From positions 1-19,155 of the forward strand of contig JAEKKE010000129.1 of NCBI GenBank assembly GCA_019510535.1: DNA of 19,155 nucleotides. The letters run 5' to 3'. The notes beneath the pieces are model-generated. The model was given only the letters and a program-made list of their open reading frames with translations, had not been told where the DNA came from and did not search any database. The stretch comes from Acidobacteriota bacterium (GTDB taxonomy: Bacteria > Acidobacteriota > Terriglobia > Terriglobales > Acidobacteriaceae). Made by a program: the position numbers and the translations under genes. Below, in pieces: positions 1-6,513 of the stretch. Positions within the stretch are counted from its first letter, which is position 1, and every line of letters starts with the position of its first letter.

Positions 1-133
1 TGCGAAGGGCCTCTTCCAGCAGATGCTCGCCTTCAATGCCGATATAGCCATCGGAGAGCCGAAGCTGTCCATCCAAGGCAGCTCGAAGCTGCTTTAACCG
101 GGGATTCGTTCGGCTGGTGATCAGGAAAGGCAT
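1..133 (-). CDS. SpoU/TrmH-family RNA 2'-O-methyltransferase, N-terminal fragment (runs off the left edge)
   Basis: Reading the minus strand from the ATG at 133-131 gives 44 residues beginning MPFLITSRTNPRLKQLRAAL and continuing through GYIGIEGEHLLEEALR. This is the usual opening of the substrate-binding domain of SpoU/TrmH tRNA/rRNA ribose methyltransferases: an I-S-x-x-NPxxK-x-x-x-L start, then an (I/L)EGxHLLEEAL strand-helix. The catalytic SPOUT knot domain, which binds S-adenosylmethionine, would lie to the left of the window and cannot be checked. Members methylate a ribose 2'-OH of tRNA or 23S rRNA in the cytoplasm; which RNA is modified here cannot be decided. The gene is divergent from the glycosyltransferase at 361, with about 230 bp between the starts. 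Confidence 0.8.
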   Translation of the reverse strand, partial: MPFLITSRTNPRLKQLRAALDGQLRLSDGYIGIEGEHLLEEALR

Positions 134-360
134 CAGATTCTAAACATTTTAAAGCCTTTGGGATGAGGAACTAGGGCAACTTTAGACGTGACATCGGTAT
201 ATAACGGCGCTCTCCCCCGGAGATTTTCTTTGAGCGCCTGTAGTTCAAAAAGAAAAAGACCGCGTCCAAGAAGCTCATGAAGGAGCTCCATGCAAGGAAA
301 CAAACTCGCCGGCTCCGGCACGGCGACATCCCCCACGTCCTGCACCTCCAGTGAGGTGGC

Positions 361-1689
361 ATGACGACAGTTTTCGTGACGCACACGAAGCGTTCTTCGT
401 GGTTCTCCCGTCTTCGGGACAGTTTCGATTCTCCGGTCCGGCTCCTGCCAGCGATAGTCTTCTTTGCTCTGGCAATTCGGCTGGTCGTTGCTATATTCGC
501 CGCCGGTGATATTGCCAAACCAACGCTCGATCAGGGCGATTTCGGCGCTGAAATGGGATGGGTGGCCCGCAGTCTCTTCTTCGGCCATGGTTTCAGCGCG
601 CCTTTCCTGCCATTGACCGGACCCACCGGGGTCTTTCGCTTGTTCGGGCTCTATACGCTGCAGGCTGCGTATGTGCTGCTGGCGATCAACGGTCTCTTCT
701 CCGCGCTGACCTGTATTCCGGTCTATTTTAGTGTTCGTAATGTCGCCGGTCAGCGAGCGGCGCGCTGGGCAGCGTGGGGTTGGGCGCTCTATCCCTTCGC
801 CATCTACTTCTCCGCATCCCAGGTCTGGGACTACGCTCTGACTTCGCTGCTTTTTGCCTGCTGCTTCTGGGCGGCGCAGGTGCTGCACCGTACCCACCGG
901 TCCATCGGCTGGGCTGCCTTCGGTGTGCTCTTCGGGGTTACGCTGCTTTCAAATCCTTCCGTGTTGACCTCGCTTCCATTCCTGCTCCTATTTGCCGGCT
1001 GGCGTGTACGCCGCGACGGTGGACCGTGGATCCGCCGTATGGCTGTTGCCGTGCTGGCAACGATCGTCGTTGTCCTGCCATGGTCGATCCGCAACCAGCG
1101 TGTCCTGCATACGGCTGTGCCTTTGCGCGACGGTTTCTGGCTCGAGTTCTATGCAGGCAACCATGGAGACACTTCGGTGACGAATCCTCCTGCAGCGCAT
1201 CCGGCCAGCAATGACTACGAGATGAAGAAGTGGGTCGAGATGGGAGAGACGGCGTACCTGGCCGAAAAGCAAGATCTTTCCATACGTTTCGTCCGTCAGC
1301 ATCCTCGCTACTTCGCGGCTGTAACGCTGCGCAGGGCTCTGCGTTACTGGACCAGCTTCTGGAGCTTCGATCGTGGTTATCTGAAGCGTGAGCCCTTCGA
1401 CATCCCGAATTTGTTCTTCTGCACCGGTCTTACGCTGCTGATGCTACGCGGTATCCGCCGCTGGCTGCGGCAGGACTGGCGCTCGGTGATGCCGTATCTC
1501 GCACTCGTAGTGCTGTTTCCGATTCCGTACTATCTGACGCATGCGTCGATGGACTATCGTCAGCCCATCGAGCCGCAGATCCTGGCTCTCGTCATCGTGG
1601 GCCTGGTAGGAATGCAGCCACAAGAAAGCTATGTAGCCGAAGATGAGGATGCATTCGCTGTCGACGTAGAGCTTCAGCCCGCCAACTGA
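361..1689 (+). CDS. Polytopic glycosyltransferase of the GT39/PMT-like (GT-C) type
   Basis: This 442-residue protein has a first membrane helix at about 30-48 and roughly nine further hydrophobic segments. The first outer loop carries D57-x-x-D60 and E64, followed by WVARSLFFGHGFSAPF (67-82). That is the acidic loop typical of GT-C enzymes that use polyprenyl-phosphate sugars. The block GLFSALTCIPVYFSVR, and the later helix beginning WALYPFAIYFSASQVWD, match the GT39-like proteins I know from Acidobacteriota. It probably transfers a sugar to a lipid or protein acceptor on the outer face of the inner membrane; the acceptor is unknown. The start is the ATG at 361, preceded by GAGGT at 353-357 (close spacing). 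Between GPT (87-89) and GVFRLFG the family usually has about 12 more residues, so a small in-frame deletion is possible. The last ~25 residues are acidic and soluble. It stands alone, convergent with the TetR gene. Confidence 0.75.
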   Translation: MTTVFVTHTKRSSWFSRLRDSFDSPVRLLPAIVFFALAIRLVVAIFAAGDIAKPTLDQGDFGAEMGWVARSLFFGHGFSAPFLPLTGPTGVFRLFGLYTLQAAYVLLAINGLFSALTCIPVYFSVRNVAGQRAARWAAWGWALYPFAIYFSASQVWDYALTSLLFACCFWAAQVLHRTHRSIGWAAFGVLFGVTLLSNPSVLTSLPFLLLFAGWRVRRDGGPWIRRMAVAVLATIVVVLPWSIRNQRVLHTAVPLRDGFWLEFYAGNHGDTSVTNPPAAHPASNDYEMKKWVEMGETAYLAEKQDLSIRFVRQHPRYFAAVTLRRALRYWTSFWSFDRGYLKREPFDIPNLFFCTGLTLLMLRGIRRWLRQDWRSVMPYLALVVLFPIPYYLTHASMDYRQPIEPQILALVIVGLVGMQPQESYVAEDEDAFAVDVELQPAN

Positions 1690-1695
1690 ATCGGA

Positions 1696-1731
1696 TGTAG
1701 GTGGCAGAGGAACTTCCTCTTGCCACCTACA
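1696..1731. terminator. Hairpin between the convergent glycosyltransferase and TetR genes
   Basis: The arms TGTAGGTGGCAGAGGAA (1696-1712) and 1714-1731 are reverse complements apart from one extra A in the right arm, giving a stem of about 17 bp with a very small loop. It fills the 46 bp between the two stop codons and can serve both strands. No long T tract follows, so intrinsic termination is inferred from position and stem strength. Confidence 0.6.
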
Positions 1732-1735
1732 GACA

Positions 1736-2344
1736 TCAGCTCCTTGCGTGCCTCCGGGGCTTTGCTGCAAGAGTCTCCAGGTGAGCCGACAGGGCAGTAC
1801 GAGCATCATGCAGCGCATCCAGAGTGTGTTCCAGCCTGGTAATCATCACGGCGCCCTCCAGGGTAGAGATGATGATGTTTGCGGTGATTTTCGGAGAAGC
1901 GGTACCCACGATCTCCCCGGTGCGTATGCCATCCTCCACAATCCTCATCAGGCGCTGCTGCCAATTTTGCAATGTCTTCTTCGCGAGGTGACGTAGCGCC
2001 GGGTTGCCGTCGTCGCAGTCCATGGCTGTATTCAGCAGGGGGCACCCTCCTGCAACCGGAGACCTTACTTCGACGAAGTTGTCGATGATGTGGCGTAGTT
2101 TGCCGAGTGCGGTCGACACTGCATCCAGCCCTTGCAGGCGTACCTCCAGCACCGTATTCCACGCGAACTTGAACGACTCCATCGCAAGCTCTTCCTTGCT
2201 GCTGAAATGGCGATAGATGCCGCCCTTTTCCAGGCCGGTGGCTTCCATGAGTTGTGACATGGTGGCCCCCTCGTAGCCATACGCGTTGAATACTGGGGCC
2301 GCCTGGGCAATGATGCGTTCGCGCGTCTGCTGGCCTTTTTTCAT
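1736..2344 (-). CDS. TetR/AcrR-family transcriptional repressor
   Basis: This 202-residue protein has the standard TetR N-terminal DNA-binding domain. TRERIIAQAAPVFNAYGYEG is helix 1. The helix-turn-helix runs from about 28 to 48, with MSQLMEATGLEKGGIYRHF containing the G-x-I-Y-x-H-F signature, followed by SSKEELA. The C-terminal half is a helical ligand-binding and dimer domain. The block VEVRSPVAGGCPLLNTAMD resembles the QacR/YxaF-like subgroup (GCLLxN), which senses small planar or aromatic compounds; this is inference. The start is supported by AGGAG/AAGGA about 7-11 bases upstream. It is divergent from an EmrB-type exporter, and two palindromes of the TetR type lie between the genes. The simplest reading is a repressor that controls itself and the exporter and is released by an exported compound. 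Confidence 0.92.
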   Translation of the reverse strand: MKKGQQTRERIIAQAAPVFNAYGYEGATMSQLMEATGLEKGGIYRHFSSKEELAMESFKFAWNTVLEVRLQGLDAVSTALGKLRHIIDNFVEVRSPVAGGCPLLNTAMDCDDGNPALRHLAKKTLQNWQQRLMRIVEDGIRTGEIVGTASPKITANIIISTLEGAVMITRLEHTLDALHDARTALSAHLETLAAKPRRHARS

Positions 2345-2385
2345 TTGAATCCTTCTCCTGCCCGGCTCCAGCTTATCTCTACTCT

Positions 2386-2399
2386 AGACCGTTCGGTCT
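2386..2399. promoter_or_regulatory. TetR operator, tetR-proximal copy
   Basis: AGACCGTTCGGTCT is a 6+2+6 palindrome in which only the central TT departs from symmetry. It lies 41 bp before the repressor's start. AGACCG/CGGTCT half-sites are common for TetR-family repressors. Together with the second copy it forms a perfect 14-base inverted pair (2387-2400 against 2420-2433). Confidence 0.8.
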
Positions 2400-2420
2400 C
2401 ATATTTTTGGATGTAAAAAG

Positions 2421-2434
2421 AGACCGAACGGTCG
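2421..2434. promoter_or_regulatory. TetR operator, exporter-proximal copy
   Basis: AGACCGAACGGTCG is the same palindrome with one end mismatch and central AA. Its centre is 35 bp (a little over three helical turns) from the other operator. It ends 17 bp before the exporter's GTG start, just upstream of the ribosome-binding site, so a bound repressor would block transcription start or early elongation. Confidence 0.8.
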
Positions 2435-2451
2435 CATAGAAGGATGCAGGT

Positions 2452-4035
2452 GTGGCAGAGAATCGAAGGCAGGTGAACCCGTGGGTGGTGGCGCTGACCG
2501 TAACCATCGCTACCTTTATGGAGCTTCTGGATACCTCCATTGCCAATGTGGCTCTGCCGCATATCGCCGGAGGGCTAGGTCGCAGCTTTGATGAGGTGAC
2601 CTGGATTCTGACGACCTACCTGGTGGCCAACGCTGTCGTTCTGCCGATGTCGGCCTGGCTGAGCCGCGTCTTCGGCCGCAAGACCTACTACATGCTTTGC
2701 GTAGCGCTCTTTACCGTCACCAGCTTCTTCTGCGGTATCGCGCCCAGCCTGAACGTGATTCTGATCGCGCGTGTGCTGCAGGGAATTGCAGGCGGGGGCC
2801 TCGCGCCGGTGGAGCAGGCGATTCTGGTCGACACCTTCCCGCCTGCTAAGCGGGCCAGCGCTTTTGCGCTTTATACCGTCGCCATCGTCACCGCGCCGGC
2901 GATCGGTCCTGTTCTCGGTGGCTGGATCACCGACAACTTCAACTGGCGCTGGGTCTTCTTCATCAACATCCCTATCGGCGCTCTGAGCCTGTTCCTTACG
3001 GAGCGTTTTGTGCACGATCCTCCAGCTTTTGAGGAGGAGCGCCGCAAGTTGAAGGCGCAGGGCAGTGGCAGGGTCGATGGCGTCGGTATTGCGCTGATCG
3101 GTATTGGCTCGGCTGCTCTTGAGCTTGTGCTCGACCGCGGTCAGATTGACGATTGGTTTGGCAGTACGACCATCAGCTGGCTGTTTGCAATTGCCGTAGT
3201 TTGCTGGGGAACCGCAATCTGGTGGGAGCTGCGCACCCCAGACCCGATCGTGGAGTTCCGTATGCTTGCAAACCGGAACTTTGCGATTGCCTGCGCCTTT
3301 TACTTCATCTTCGGTGTAGGCCTCTTCGCGACGACAACGATGATCCCGCAGATCCTGCAGAGCCTGTACGGATATCGTGCGCTCGACGCCGGCCTGGTGC
3401 TTGGCCCGGGAGCTCTGGTGATTACATTTCTTGCCCCTGTCGCGGCCCAACTGGTGCAGCGGGGGATTGTGCACCCGCGCATGATGATCGGCGCCAGCCT
3501 GACTGTCGTTGCCGCCTCAATGTTTTATTACAGCCGTCTGACGCTGCAGTCTGACTACTTCCATTACGCCTTTGCCCGCGCCTATCAGGGACTGGGATAT
3601 GCCTTCCTCTTCGTTCCGCTTACGGTGCTGGCGTACTCGCAGCTCAGGCCCGATCAAAACAATAAGGCGTCGAGCCTGACGAATCTCTTCCGCAACTGGG
3701 GTGGGAGCTTCGGAGTATCCTTTGTCACCACGATGAGCGAGCGGCGGCAGAATTTTCACGAAGATCGCTTGTCAGCGTACTTCTCTTCATCCAGCGATGC
3801 GCTGCAGCAGAATGTGAAGCAGGTTTCAAGCTACCTCCAGATCCATGGCTACAGCGTGGCCGACGCCACGCGCGGAGCATACGTGCAGCTCTATGCCCAG
3901 TTTGAGGCGCATACCCGCATGCTCGGTTTCATGGACTGCTTCCGCTTGATGGGTTGGATCACTCTTCTTGCTGCGCCGTTAGTGCTTCTCGCAAAGCATT
4001 TCAGGGCGGGTGGAAAGGCGCCGGCAGGCCATTGA
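2452..4035 (+). CDS. EmrB/QacA-type MFS multidrug exporter (DHA2 family, 14 TM)
   Basis: This 527-residue proton-driven efflux pump of the inner membrane has helix 1 with TFMELLDTSIANVALPHIAG, motif A as WLSRVFGRK, motif B in LIARVLQGIAGGG, and motif C as GPVLGGWITDNFNWRW followed by VFFINIPIG. These are hallmarks of the DHA2 (EmrB) group, and the length fits 14 helices. A soluble stretch of about 60 residues near the C-terminus (MSERRQNFHEDRLSAYFSSS onward) is the usual large loop before the last helix. The start is GTG 2452, chosen because AGAAGGA at 2438-2444 sits 7 bases upstream; the ATG at 2444 opens only a short out-of-frame peptide. No EmrA/HlyD adaptor or TolC-like gene is adjacent, so any tripartite partner is elsewhere. 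Substrates are unknown; expression is very likely controlled by the divergent TetR. Confidence 0.92.
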   Translation: MAENRRQVNPWVVALTVTIATFMELLDTSIANVALPHIAGGLGRSFDEVTWILTTYLVANAVVLPMSAWLSRVFGRKTYYMLCVALFTVTSFFCGIAPSLNVILIARVLQGIAGGGLAPVEQAILVDTFPPAKRASAFALYTVAIVTAPAIGPVLGGWITDNFNWRWVFFINIPIGALSLFLTERFVHDPPAFEEERRKLKAQGSGRVDGVGIALIGIGSAALELVLDRGQIDDWFGSTTISWLFAIAVVCWGTAIWWELRTPDPIVEFRMLANRNFAIACAFYFIFGVGLFATTTMIPQILQSLYGYRALDAGLVLGPGALVITFLAPVAAQLVQRGIVHPRMMIGASLTVVAASMFYYSRLTLQSDYFHYAFARAYQGLGYAFLFVPLTVLAYSQLRPDQNNKASSLTNLFRNWGGSFGVSFVTTMSERRQNFHEDRLSAYFSSSSDALQQNVKQVSSYLQIHGYSVADATRGAYVQLYAQFEAHTRMLGFMDCFRLMGWITLLAAPLVLLAKHFRAGGKAPAGH

Positions 4036-4073
4036 GACAGGATGAGGTCCTTTGAAACAGGATGAGGTCCTTT
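4034..4073. repeat. 20-bp tandem direct duplication at the exporter stop codon
   Basis: Bases 4034-4053 and 4054-4073 are the same 20-mer (core ACAGGATGAGGTCCTTT) with a single G/A difference. The first copy begins inside the TGA stop codon of the exporter and the second abuts the terminator stem. It looks like a replication-slippage duplication and has no evident function. Confidence 0.85.
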
Positions 4074-4114
4074 AAATACGAAGAGACTCCCATGCGGGGA
4101 GTCTCTTCGTATTT
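4074..4114. terminator. Bidirectional rho-independent terminator
   Basis: AAATACGAAGAGACTCC (4074-4090) and GGAGTCTCTTCGTATTT (4098-4114) are perfect reverse complements. One extra C-G pair extends the stem to 18 bp, leaving a 5-base loop. A/T-rich ends on both sides suit termination of the exporter (plus) and of the convergent exported-protein gene (minus). Confidence 0.9.
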
Positions 4115-4131
4115 TCGGAGGAGTTTGCGAC

Positions 4132-4887
4132 TTATATGTTGGAGTCAGCCGTGGTTGTCGATGACGCAGACTCGCTGGCATGAATGTCAGCGTTGGCTTG
4201 CTTCGTGGCTTTCTTCGCTTCCGCCTTCGCATCTGTGCCCGCCGCTGCAGTGGACTTGATGGCCTTGCCGAGGCTGACGGCGTTCGAGCCTGTCATCTGT
4301 GACTGCAGGCTGGCAAAGGGAATGTTGAGATTCCGCGCAGCGTGCATCGCAGCAACGCAGTTGCCGAGATCTCTGAAGCCTGAGCAGGCGGTCTGAAGAT
4401 TTCCGCTCGGGATCGAGACACCGCTGTTGCCAAGGGCAGAGGTGAGCGATGAGTTGAGATGTGTATTGGTCAGCACACTATCAGGGGACTGCCTGGAGGC
4501 GCCGACATTCGCGGAAGTTGCTCCGTTCACGCCAACGTTGGTGCGACCGGCGCCAGCGTTAGCGCCAAGCCCTGCGCCTGTTCCAGCGCCAGCACTACCG
4601 GCGCCCAAATTGCCGGTACCCAGACCAGTGCCTGCTGCGCCGACACCGGCACCCGCGCCACCGCCGAGACCTACGCCCCCACCAATGGGGTGACCGCGCT
4701 GCGCAAAAGCGGCAACACTGAAGAAAAACATGAGGGAGAGAGCAAGAGAGCGCCCGGAAAAAATGTTATCCAGACCGTATGCCGACCCTTTCTGGTCGAG
4801 CTTGAACCGGCGTGTTGGGAAACACCGGAGCGGGGATAGCCGACCTGACAGAACGAGACACAGTCCTGTCTGGATAGTTGCAGTCAT
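4132..4887 (-). CDS. Exported Gly/Ala-rich protein of unknown function
   Basis: I cannot name a function. From the ATG at 4887 the reading frame codes 251 residues. A hydrophobic segment SLALSLMFFFSVAAFA (47-62), followed by QRG, looks like a signal peptide cut after A62. The preceding 46-residue extension is unusually long, and no Shine-Dalgarno is seen before the ATG, so the true start may be an internal non-ATG codon near residues 39-42. Residues 69-114 are a low-complexity Gly/Ala tract of GAG, GLG and GTG units. Residues 135-235 look folded, with NLQTACSGFRDLGNCVAAMH holding two cysteines (168, 177) that could form a disulfide, then NLNIPFASLQSQMTG, SLGKAI and a charged DAKAEAKKATKQANADI tail. 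I recall similar C-terminal domains in hypothetical proteins of Acidobacteriota; that is memory, not a search. It is probably periplasmic or surface-located and is followed by a strong terminator. Confidence 0.7.
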   Translation of the reverse strand: MTATIQTGLCLVLSGRLSPLRCFPTRRFKLDQKGSAYGLDNIFSGRSLALSLMFFFSVAAFAQRGHPIGGGVGLGGGAGAGVGAAGTGLGTGNLGAGSAGAGTGAGLGANAGAGRTNVGVNGATSANVGASRQSPDSVLTNTHLNSSLTSALGNSGVSIPSGNLQTACSGFRDLGNCVAAMHAARNLNIPFASLQSQMTGSNAVSLGKAIKSTAAAGTDAKAEAKKATKQANADIHASESASSTTTADSNI

Positions 4888-5028
4888 TTGAGAAGAACCG
4901 ATTTGTGAGAGGCCATATGGGTTACGGAGGTAACAGAAAGGGACGAAGGACTGCTCCGTGGCAATGTCAGGGCTATGCCGTTTTCAATGACTCATAGGCA
5001 ACCAAAAACAGTGCTTGTTGTACTCTGA

Positions 5029-5697
5029 ATGAGTTTCAGAGGGACCGTATTGAGCGCTGACGTTGTTCGTATGCATCCGGATGAACCGGAACCGGAGCTG
5101 GTGGCGTATGTTGCCGAACGCCTGAATCAGGGCGATGTGGTCGGTATGCCGACCGACACCTTTTACGGGCTTGCCGTGGATCCCGTTAACCTTCGCGCCG
5201 TTGAGCGTATCTACGAGATTAAGAAACGCGCAAAGTACAAACCGTTGAGCCTGCTTCTTTCTGAGGTGTCGCAGTCGTATGAGTTGGCGCGGGATCTCGA
5301 TACTGCCTTCGATCGTTTGACAGAGAAGTTCTGGCCTGGTCCCTTGACCATCATTGTGAAGGCCGGCGGCAAATTGCCTCTGCGCGTTACCGCCCAGACG
5401 GGCAACGTCGCTCTACGCGTACCGGAGGCAGCGATTCCGCGGGCAGTGGTTGCCAAGCTTGGCCTGCCGATTACGGCAACGGCGGCAAACATGTCGGGAC
5501 TCCCGGAATGTACGCATGCCAACGGGGTCCAGGAGCAGATCGGCGATCAGATTCCGCTGATTGTTGACGGTGGACCCACGTCCCGGACCCTGCCGACGAC
5601 CATTGTCGATCTCAGTGGCGGCGGTTCATCCTGGATGATTTTGCGTGAAGGCGCGATCCCGACTCACGAGATTGCGCTTGCATTGCAACGGGCCTGA
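5029..5697 (+). CDS. tsaC: Threonylcarbamoyl-AMP synthase (Sua5/YrdC/YwlC family)
   Basis: This enzyme makes L-threonylcarbamoyl-AMP from threonine, bicarbonate and ATP, the first step of t6A37 formation in ANN-decoding tRNAs; TsaD/TsaB/TsaE complete it. The 222 residues hold only the YrdC-like domain: PTDTFYGL (41-48), the basic loop KKRAKYKPLSLLL (65-77), FWPGPLT (101-107), NVALRVP around R130, TATAANMSG (149-157), the TIVDL strand (191-195) and ILREGAI (204-210). The C-terminal Sua5 domain of longer homologues is absent, as in TsaC. No clear ribosome-binding site precedes the ATG at 5029. ATG 5071 (MHPDEPEPEL) is an alternative that would still keep the domain intact. It appears to be a single-gene unit, followed 5 bases after its stop by a palindromic repeat that could act as its 3' end. 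Confidence 0.9.
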   Translation: MSFRGTVLSADVVRMHPDEPEPELVAYVAERLNQGDVVGMPTDTFYGLAVDPVNLRAVERIYEIKKRAKYKPLSLLLSEVSQSYELARDLDTAFDRLTEKFWPGPLTIIVKAGGKLPLRVTAQTGNVALRVPEAAIPRAVVAKLGLPITATAANMSGLPECTHANGVQEQIGDQIPLIVDGGPTSRTLPTTIVDLSGGGSSWMILREGAIPTHEIALALQRA

Positions 5698-5702
5698 TCG
5701 TT

Positions 5703-5815
5703 AGAGCATTTCTCCTGTATGTGTGGTGTAGGGTTTCCGCATCTACGGGCGTTTTCCGCAATGAAAACGCCGCTGCACGCCCTTTCAGGATACCCAGCAA
5801 CAGGAGAAATGCTCT
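5703..5815 (+). repeat. Palindromic MITE/REP-like repeat, copy 1 (intact)
   Basis: This is a 113-bp element bounded by a perfect 16-bp inverted repeat, AGAGCATTTCTCCTGT (5703-5718) and its complement (5800-5815). Inside is a second perfect stem, GGCGTTTTC (5748-5756) with its complement (5763-5771) around a 6-base loop. There is no coding capacity. A related copy lies in reverse orientation at 18967-19073, and a decayed one in the same orientation at 14694-14789. It sits between tsaC and the DUF218 gene. Confidence 0.9.
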
Positions 5816-5847
5816 GATACTTGCCATGCTTCGTATGATGGAAGCAC

Positions 5848-6492
5848 ATGCCTGAGCGAAAACGGCACTTCTGGCGATGGTTGCTGCTCTTGGTTTTATT
5901 GGCGGCCCTCTCGTGGTGCGCCTGGGTTTATCACCAGATTGTGCAGGTCGCGCAGGAGGATCAGGCCCAACCCGCAGATGCGATTGCGGTGTTTGGCGCG
6001 GCCGAGTATGGCGGCCGGCCCTCCCCCGTATTGCACGCACGGTTGGATAAAGCTGTGGCGCTCTATCGCAGACAGATCGCTCCGGTCATCGTGACACTCG
6101 GCGGAGGTACAGAGAAGGACTCCGGACGGACCGAGGGCGGAGTCGGCCGGGATTACCTGTTGGCCGAGGGTGTTCCCTTCGAACAGATCATTCCCGAGAC
6201 CCGCTCCATCGACACAGAACAACAGGTGGAAGTGCTGGCAGAGCTGGCACGCACACAAAACTGGCGGCATGTAGTGGTCGTCAGTGACGGATCGCATCTC
6301 TTTCGCATCCGCGAACTGTGCCGTCAGGCCGGTTTGAATGTCTGGACCTCGCCTCGCTCTATCTATGGACGCATCAGCCCCTGGGACTACCGGATGCGCA
6401 TTGTGCATGAGATTGTCAGCTACACCGCTGTCCGGCTCCACATTCCCGCTAGCTTTGTCCATCGCTGGTGGATCGGGGCGGAGGATCTGTAG
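5848..6492 (+). CDS. DUF218 (YdcF/SanA-like) membrane-anchored protein
   Basis: This 214-residue protein has a positively charged start (MPERKRHFWRW) and one membrane helix at about 9-29, which leaves most of the chain outside the cytoplasm. The DUF218 fold is recognisable: ADAIAVFGAAEYGGRPSPVL (43-62) with H63-A-R-L-D-K-A, VIVTLGGG (80-87), a glycine-rich loop, DTEQQVEVLAEL (122-133), and the Rossmann-like strand HVVVVSDGSHLFR (141-153). Members include E. coli YdcF, which binds S-adenosylmethionine, and SanA/ElyC, which are linked to envelope integrity and polysaccharide carrier metabolism. The exact reaction is not known for this group. It is preceded by repeat copy 1 and is convergent with the DUF92 gene, with only 21 bases between stops and no clear terminator. 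Confidence 0.8.
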   Translation: MPERKRHFWRWLLLLVLLAALSWCAWVYHQIVQVAQEDQAQPADAIAVFGAAEYGGRPSPVLHARLDKAVALYRRQIAPVIVTLGGGTEKDSGRTEGGVGRDYLLAEGVPFEQIIPETRSIDTEQQVEVLAELARTQNWRHVVVVSDGSHLFRIRELCRQAGLNVWTSPRSIYGRISPWDYRMRIVHEIVSYTAVRLHIPASFVHRWWIGAEDL

Positions 6493-6513
6493 TCCTAGTC
6501 CGGCTCCAGATTT

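Noticed and set aside
134..360. Antisense reading with AVPEPASL followed by hydrophobic and basic residues in a shifted frame, resembling a decayed PEP-CTERM sorting tail
   Set aside because: The motif is only eight residues, the hydrophobic part needs a frame change, and everything upstream of it is antisense to the glycosyltransferase. Chance is more likely; otherwise the 227 bp hold only promoter space.
133..897. 254-codon open frame on the minus strand over the glycosyltransferase start
   Set aside because: Composition is Arg/Glu/Gln-rich shadow sequence, it lies antisense to a clear membrane protein, and it shows no family resemblance.
2575..3474. 299-codon minus-strand open frame within the exporter gene
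   Set aside because: It is highly charged antisense of a hydrophobic transporter, a common artefact in GC-rich DNA.
6493..6513. Possible ATCTG/CAGAT stem with a T run between the convergent DUF218 and DUF92 genes
   Set aside because: There are only five base pairs with a long loop, and the T run is part of the DUF92 coding end; too weak to call a terminator.
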